Source of the DNA: Cyclobacteriaceae bacterium
GTDB lineage: Bacteria > Bacteroidota > Bacteroidia > Cytophagales > Cyclobacteriaceae
NCBI GenBank assembly: GCA_022841475.1
Contig: JALHRJ010000033.1
Location: 1 to 46,107 of the forward strand
DNA: 46,107 nucleotides
Reading direction: 5' to 3'
Position 1 is the first letter of the stretch. Each line of letters starts with the position of its first letter. The translations under genes were made by a program, and so were the position numbers. The notes beneath the pieces were generated by a model. That model was not told the DNA's origin, did no database searches, and saw nothing but the letters and a program-made list of their open reading frames with translations. Below, piece by piece: positions 41,727 through 46,107 of the stretch.

Positions 41727-42445
41727 AACTGAATTGCGTTATTATTGAAGATGAGCCATTGGCTCGTAACCTCATGACCGAATATGTGAGGAAGGTACCC
41801 GAGCTGAATTTACTGAACGCTTTTTCAAATCCACTGGAAGCCCTGGAAGCTCTCCGCACTCTTTCGGTAGATCTTCTATTTCTGGATGTACAAATGCCAG
41901 AGATTACCGGTATCTCTTTACTAAAAGTTTTAAAGAAGCGACCGTTAGTGGTATTAACAACAGCCTATTCAGAATATGCCTTGGAAGGTTATGAATTGGA
42001 TGTTGCAGACTATCTTCTAAAGCCCATCACCTTTGAGCGTTTTCTCAAATCCGTTGATAAGATTATGCAACGGTTGGAAGCCGAGCCCAAGCATGGGATT
42101 ACACAAACTGAAAATTCTCCTGCGCCCACATTTGTATTTGTAAAAGACGGTACAAAGCTTGTCAAAATACAACTGGACGAAATTCTCTATGTGGAAGGGT
42201 TGAAGGATTATGTTACTATTCACACTACCCACCAGAAGATCACTACACTCCAACGCATGAAAGCCCTTGAAGAGCAACTTCCCGCTGATAAGTTTATACG
42301 CATCCACAATAGCTTTATTGTTGCTTTGAATGCGATTGAGGTGGTGCAAAAAAACGAAGTGGAAATAAAAGGTGCCTCTTTGCCCATTGGCGATACGTAT
42401 AAAAAATCCTTTAAGGAATTTATTGAGAAGAATCATATTCAATAG
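41723..42445 (+). CDS. LytTR-family response regulator
   Basis: A 240-residue regulator with a receiver domain (1-120; acidic pair E9/D10, phosphoacceptor D55 in LFLDVQMPE, K98 region LLKPI) and a LytTR DNA-binding domain (about 140-238; KIQLDEILYVEGLKDYVTIH, RIHNSFIVALNAI). The start is a TTG at 41723 that overlaps the kinase stop (TTGA, 4 bases); no in-frame ATG precedes the receiver. It is coupled with the LytS kinase and probably controls itself and the divergent receptor gene. Confidence 0.93.
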   Translation: MKLNCVIIEDEPLARNLMTEYVRKVPELNLLNAFSNPLEALEALRTLSVDLLFLDVQMPEITGISLLKVLKKRPLVVLTTAYSEYALEGYELDVADYLLKPITFERFLKSVDKIMQRLEAEPKHGITQTENSPAPTFVFVKDGTKLVKIQLDEILYVEGLKDYVTIHTTHQKITTLQRMKALEEQLPADKFIRIHNSFIVALNAIEVVQKNEVEIKGASLPIGDTYKKSFKEFIEKNHIQ

Positions 42446-42479
42446 GACACTGAATTTTTGAATTCCGAAAACCCCGGTA

Positions 42480-42508
42480 TTGCAATAGTTGGAAAAGTGA
42501 TATATTTG
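42480..42508 (+). promoter_or_regulatory. Promoter of tRNA-Ala
   Basis: TTG (42480-42482), an 18-base spacer and TATATTTG (42501-42508) match the Bacteroidota -33/-7 pattern. The -7 ends 13 bases before the first base of the tRNA, a fitting distance. Confidence 0.6.
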
Positions 42509-42521
42509 CAAGCTTTAAAAA

Positions 42522-42595
42522 GGGGGATTAGCTCAGCTGGCTAGAGCGCTTCCATGGCATGGAAGAGGTCATCGGTTCGACTCCGATATTCTCCA
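42522..42595 (+). tRNA. tRNA-Ala (anticodon GGC)
   Basis: A 74-base cloverleaf: acceptor stem GGGGGAT with ATTCTCC (two G-U pairs), D arm GCTC/GAGC, anticodon stem CTTCC/GGAAG around loop ATGGCAT (anticodon GGC, reading GCC/GCU), and T arm ATCGG/CCGAT with TTCGACT loop. The discriminator is A73 and CCA is not encoded, as usual in this phylum. Confidence 0.95.
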
Positions 42596-42597
42596 CT

Positions 42598-42764
42598 AGA
42601 GGTTGTCTCAAAAGTCTGGTTGTCATCGCGGGCATTGACCCGCGATCCAGTTTTTCCCTGGTTAAAATGAGATGCCGGGTCGAGCCTGCCTGTGCGTAGC
42701 CGCTTCGGCAAAGGCAGGCCCGGCATGACAGCGTTGATTATTGTTGACTTTTGAGGAAGCCTCT
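42598..42764. repeat. Terminal-inverted-repeat element, copy B, with nested palindrome
   Basis: A diverged, inverted copy of the 33350-33489 element. The terminal arms AGAGGTTGTCTCAAAAGTC (42598-42616) and GACTTTTGAGGAAGCCTCT (42746-42764) match at 16 of 19 positions, and the same two inner hairpin sequences occur in mirrored order (TGTCATCGCGG..., then GATGCCGGGTC...). In the loop of the second hairpin an extra palindrome is inserted: GCCTGCC (42684-42690) with GGCAGGC (42713-42719). It starts 2 bases after the tRNA and lies between convergent transcripts. Confidence 0.85.
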
Positions 42765-42791
42765 TTTTATTCCGCCTGAATTATGTTCTTA

Positions 42792-43616
42792 TCATGCAAT
42801 TATTGACAGCATACCAAAAATGGGTTCGCCCCATTTCTGATTACCAGATATCATTACTCTCGTAACTGCTTCCTCTTTTCGAAGGGCTTTTGTAAATAGC
42901 TTCCAACTTGTATCCAGATCCAGTTCAATGGTGGTGGCAACCCTATCTGGATCATCTGTAAATTGCCAGTGACCAGGTTGTCTTTTTATTTTCCATTCTC
43001 CACCAGCTTCCCCAGTTACGTTAATTGAGATAATTGTTCCTTCCGGAGCCAGTGTATCGCGATACGTGTAGGGCAGTGCCATCATGAAAGTTTGCATCAA
43101 GGGAAAGAAAAACTTGCGGTCCATAATCCCTTGTATATTTACAGCATCCCGAATTTGTTGTTGATGGTGCCAGCGTTCGGTGTATTCGCGGGCAACGTGA
43201 AACCAGTTTTTTGATTCCTCTTCACCCGCCCACGACACGGCAAATCGTGCTGTCGCCCATAAATCGAGCGAACGATAGTAGTCTATATAAGGCTTTTGAG
43301 TTGCTTCTAAAAGTTCTATTATCGTTTTCGGGCTTACCCGTTTCATTGCTTTTATCCAATCTGCATTTAGCCGGTTCAGATAGTCGACAAGATCCTTGTA
43401 GGTGTGGATCGCACCCGGTGGATCTCCAGAAAAGTTTTCAACAGTTGCAAGTGTGCGCATATTTCCATCGAGTAAATGCGCGGCAACATCTTTTACTGTC
43501 CATTGTTCAGCTACTGTTTGTTTGTTCCATTCGTCATATGAAAGAGATTTCAGCAACTCAATCAATTTCTGATCGAGAGGAAGAAATAAATATAAGGTCT
43601 GAATAGGAACTTCCAT
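42792..43616 (-). CDS. DinB/MDMPI-like metal-binding protein
   Basis: A 274-residue four-helix-bundle protein of the mycothiol-maleylpyruvate isomerase N-terminal type. The three metal-ligand positions can be read: H47 (WTVKDVAAHLLDGN), E144 or E147, and H150/H151 (HVAREYTERWHHQQQIRDA). Mycothiol is not made by Bacteroidota, so the enzyme probably uses another thiol or acts as a DinB-type transferase; the reaction is unknown. It begins 3 bases after the stop of the DPP-IV gene on the same strand, a two-gene operon. Confidence 0.85.
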   Translation of the reverse strand: MEVPIQTLYLFLPLDQKLIELLKSLSYDEWNKQTVAEQWTVKDVAAHLLDGNMRTLATVENFSGDPPGAIHTYKDLVDYLNRLNADWIKAMKRVSPKTIIELLEATQKPYIDYYRSLDLWATARFAVSWAGEEESKNWFHVAREYTERWHHQQQIRDAVNIQGIMDRKFFFPLMQTFMMALPYTYRDTLAPEGTIISINVTGEAGGEWKIKRQPGHWQFTDDPDRVATTIELDLDTSWKLFTKALRKEEAVTRVMISGNQKWGEPIFGMLSIIA

Positions 43617-43619
43617 TTT

Positions 43620-45797
43620 CTATCGCCCGCCCGGAGGACAGTGTTTTCTTAAATAATCTGAATACAGCGTGGAGAGATGTTGAAAAGTTCCATCCCCTTC
43701 CGAGATACTATGTGATCGATTGGGATAGGCCATAAATTGAAATTGTTTTCCATGTTTTACCAATTCATTGATAAGCATTTCGGCATTGGCATAATGAACG
43801 TTATCATCGCCTGTTCCATGGATGTAGAGCAAATTGCCCTGAAGATTTTTTGCATACGTAAGTGGGGAACCCTTTACGAAATCTTCCCGATTTTCTTGCG
43901 GCAATCCCATGTATCGCTCCTGATACATGTTATCATAGGTCAATTGATTCGCCACGGCAGCTACAGCAATACCGGTTTTATAAATCTCCGGATATTGAAA
44001 CATCAGATTAAGTGTGGCTGAACCACCCCCGCTCCAACCCCAAACTGCGATACGCTCAGCATCCACATACGGCCATTTTAAAATCTCTTTCGCTGCCAGA
44101 GCCTGATCGCTGATATTCACCAACCCAATTTTTTTATAGACACTTTTGCGCCATGCCCGACCTTTGGGTGCTGGTGTGCCACGGTTATCAATTGACATGT
44201 AGATATAACCTTCATCCGCTAAGTTTCCTGCGAAAAGTTGGTTATTGGCTACTCCGTAGGTATCATGTACATTGGCACCCCATGGTTCGGTATAAACATA
44301 AAACAGTACCGGATATTTTTTTGAAGGATCGAAGTTATTTGGCTTTACCATCCAACCATCCATTTCAACTCCTTCTTCAGTTTTTACTTTAAAGAATTCA
44401 ACTGATTTACTGGATTGGGCGTTATTTATTTTTGCTTGAATACTCTCTTGTTCGTTCAATGGTTTGTGATTAGGAAGCGAGATAAGTTCACTGACAGGTT
44501 TAGTATAGCTGTTATTAAAACTGTGCGTGGCAAATGCGCCTGATGGCGAGATCGAATAGTCATGGGTACCGGCAAATGCAACGGGCGATACCTGTTCAGT
44601 CTTTCCTTTGCCATCTAATTTTGTTTTGAATAAATATTTTTGTGTAGCGTTGGCGGGGGAAGCTAAAAAGTAGAGGAGATTATTTTTTTCGTCAATCAAA
44701 CGAATATCCATAACATCATAGTCTCCTTTGGTAATCAAGGTTTCTTTTGTCCCGTCTTTCGTGATCCGATAAACATGCCGCCAGCCATTTTTCTCACTAA
44801 TCCATAAAAACTCCTTTCCGTTGTTAAGCCATTTAAAATAATGACGAAAGTCAAGGGCATACACATTCTCCCAGGGTGTAAATAAATCAATCCAGGCTTC
44901 ATCTTGTTCGGAGTATATCAACTTGGCAGCTCCAGTAGTCGGTTGACAGGAATAGATTTTACTTTCATTTTGTTTTCGATTTATCTGCTGCACGAATAAT
45001 TCCTGAGGGTTGTTCCACTCGGTGCGGGGTAAATAATTTTGTTTAGGATCGCCCGGTATCGCCATCCAGGTTGTTTTGCCAGTAGCAACATCGGCTACCC
45101 CAATTTTTGCTGGCGATGGAGTTTGTCCTGCTTTTGGATATTCCACCGGAACAATTTTTGAGTATACGGAGTCGGTGTTATTGATCATAAAGAAGTCGCG
45201 AATCTGATTAGCATCTATTTGCCAATAGGCGAGGTGTTTGCTGTCGGGGCTCCATTGTATTCCATCGCGGCAAGCAAATTCTTCCTCATAAGCCCAATCG
45301 AACGTGCCATAAATTAATTTACGGTTGCCATCGGTTGTGATCGCTTTTTCTTCTCCGGTTGCGAGACTTTCCACATATACATTTTGATTGCTGACATACG
45401 CTACGTGGGTGCCATCGGGTGAGAATTTAGCAAACATGAGCGAGGAGGCAGGCCTTCCTTTTCCAACTTGTTTCAAGTTTTTAGAAGAGAGGTCTAAAAC
45501 CCAATAGTCACCTCGGGTATCCAGACGCCATACCTTTTGTGTGTTAGTGAAAATGAGAAGTTTGGATTGATCTTGTGAAAAAGAGTAATTCCGAATGGAA
45601 AGGCTTTTGCTTTGCCCTGTAGGGGTTAAGTCTACTTTTGAGACAAAGGTTGCTTTCGTGTTAGCCGGCAATCCATACCGGTTTATTTCACCGGCTTCGA
45701 TCCGATAATATGAGTTGCCATCGTTGCCCCATCGAATGCCCTGGCCTTTTACCCAAAGGGGGAGAATTACAATAATCAATAACAGGATTTTCTTCAT
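43620..45797 (-). CDS. Dipeptidyl-peptidase IV family serine peptidase (S9B)
   Basis: A 725-residue exported peptidase. The signal peptide (1-19) precedes an eight-bladed-type beta propeller (about 30-480) with the substrate-amine-binding DWAYEEEF (167-174; Glu pair). The alpha/beta-hydrolase domain (about 490-725) holds the nucleophile S589 (GWSGGG), the catalytic Asp in HGTGDDNVH (664/665) and H696 (NRSHSISEG). It should release N-terminal X-Pro or X-Ala dipeptides in the periplasm. Length and residues indicate a working enzyme. It is the first gene of a pair with the DinB/MDMPI-like gene. Confidence 0.95.
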   Translation of the reverse strand: MKKILLLIIVILPLWVKGQGIRWGNDGNSYYRIEAGEINRYGLPANTKATFVSKVDLTPTGQSKSLSIRNYSFSQDQSKLLIFTNTQKVWRLDTRGDYWVLDLSSKNLKQVGKGRPASSLMFAKFSPDGTHVAYVSNQNVYVESLATGEEKAITTDGNRKLIYGTFDWAYEEEFACRDGIQWSPDSKHLAYWQIDANQIRDFFMINNTDSVYSKIVPVEYPKAGQTPSPAKIGVADVATGKTTWMAIPGDPKQNYLPRTEWNNPQELFVQQINRKQNESKIYSCQPTTGAAKLIYSEQDEAWIDLFTPWENVYALDFRHYFKWLNNGKEFLWISEKNGWRHVYRITKDGTKETLITKGDYDVMDIRLIDEKNNLLYFLASPANATQKYLFKTKLDGKGKTEQVSPVAFAGTHDYSISPSGAFATHSFNNSYTKPVSELISLPNHKPLNEQESIQAKINNAQSSKSVEFFKVKTEEGVEMDGWMVKPNNFDPSKKYPVLFYVYTEPWGANVHDTYGVANNQLFAGNLADEGYIYMSIDNRGTPAPKGRAWRKSVYKKIGLVNISDQALAAKEILKWPYVDAERIAVWGWSGGGSATLNLMFQYPEIYKTGIAVAAVANQLTYDNMYQERYMGLPQENREDFVKGSPLTYAKNLQGNLLYIHGTGDDNVHYANAEMLINELVKHGKQFQFMAYPNRSHSISEGDGTFQHLSTLYSDYLRKHCPPGGR

Positions 45798-46032
45798 ATA
45801 CTTAGCTTCAGTTTTATTGCTGTATGCACTCGAATTACGGAAAAATCAAACAGGGTAAAAATTACTTTTGACGGTAGTTATTTGAACCTGATAGGTGGTT
45901 AAGCTTTTACCAAGACTGAAAGAGTCTGTCTTTACTTATGAAATTCCCGACTGTAAAATTTTATTCATAGTCCTGGAACCTTGTTGCGAGGTTATTAATT
46001 TGTATCTTTTGCGGTCAAATTGATTTGATATA

Positions 46033-46107
46033 ATGGCCAAACTGAAAAACATAGTCAAACAACTTTCAGAGAATGATTATAAATCGATATATGATTCATT
46101 AATTGAG
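46033..46107 (+). CDS. N-terminal fragment of a cytoplasmic protein, right edge
   Basis: The first 25 codons (MAKLKNIVKQLSENDYKSIY...) run off the right edge. There is no signal peptide. Similar short openings occur on conserved Cytophagales proteins of unknown function that I cannot name with certainty. A TATCTTTTG sequence about 25 bases upstream may be a -7 element with one extra base. Confidence 0.4.
   Translation, partial: MAKLKNIVKQLSENDYKSIYDSLIE

Noticed and set aside
42541..42726. 61-residue minus-strand ORF
   Set aside because: It lies across the tRNA and the palindromic repeat, so it is a chance reading frame.
42792..43616. Mycothiol-dependent maleylpyruvate isomerase
   Set aside because: The fold and ligands match, but this phylum does not make mycothiol and no aromatic degradation genes are nearby.

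Overview
The window looks like a chromosomal segment of a free-living Bacteroidota member, most likely Cytophagales. Supporting signs are SusC/OMP_b-brl-type receptors, LytTR two-component pairs, PorT-like barrels, a lack of strong Shine-Dalgarno sequences, several TAnnTTTG-type -7 elements, and a tRNA gene without an encoded CCA. The assignment is inferred from family content, not from a marker gene.

Layout. At 1-4 kb there is a cut-off secreted protein followed by an AraC regulator / hybrid histidine kinase / receiver operon on the minus strand. A TPR-class III adenylate cyclase and a Tat-exported small protein follow (4.1-6.5 kb). Next come a two-subunit molybdenum hydroxylase (6.7-9.4 kb), an outer-membrane protein, and a lone tyrosine recombinase flanked by short repeats (9.6-11.7 kb). 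Then come a TPR lipoprotein, an exported amidohydrolase, a DUF4403 protein, an ammonium channel and an exported M20 peptidase (11.8-18.8 kb). From 28.8 down to 19.0 kb a tightly packed seven-gene minus-strand operon encodes an RMND1/DUF155 membrane protein, a C39-like peptidase, a RimK-type ATP-grasp ligase, a GCS2-type ligase, an N-formylglutamate amidohydrolase relative, a membrane-anchored triple HhH protein and a large DUF4011-like superfamily 1 helicase. The rest is an S1/P1 nuclease, asparagine synthetase, a DUF1080 lipoprotein, a PorT-like barrel, a GlcD-type flavoprotein, an NlpC/P60 lipoprotein, a glycosylasparaginase, CutC, an outer-membrane receptor divergent from a LytS/LytTR pair, tRNA-Ala(GGC), a DinB/MDMPI-like protein, a DPP-IV peptidase and the start of one more gene.

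How the genes work together. The strongest candidate for an under-described system is the 19-28.8 kb operon. Two ATP-dependent amide-bond-forming enzymes (ATP-grasp and GCS2) are translationally coupled to two predicted amide-cleaving enzymes (C39-like and FGase-like), behind a DUF155 membrane protein. This is the logic of a make-and-trim peptide or amino-acid tag. Other clear local units are AraC-kinase-receiver, the 2Fe-2S/molybdopterin hydroxylase pair, the LytS/LytTR pair next to its probable target receptor, and the DPP-IV/DinB-like pair.

Non-coding structure is notable. All six convergent junctions hold palindromic DNA. Two are copies (in opposite orientation) of one terminal-inverted-repeat element of about 140-170 bp, and a third is a fragment of it. 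One copy carries a second palindrome nested in its loop. No CRISPR array, rRNA or prophage was seen.
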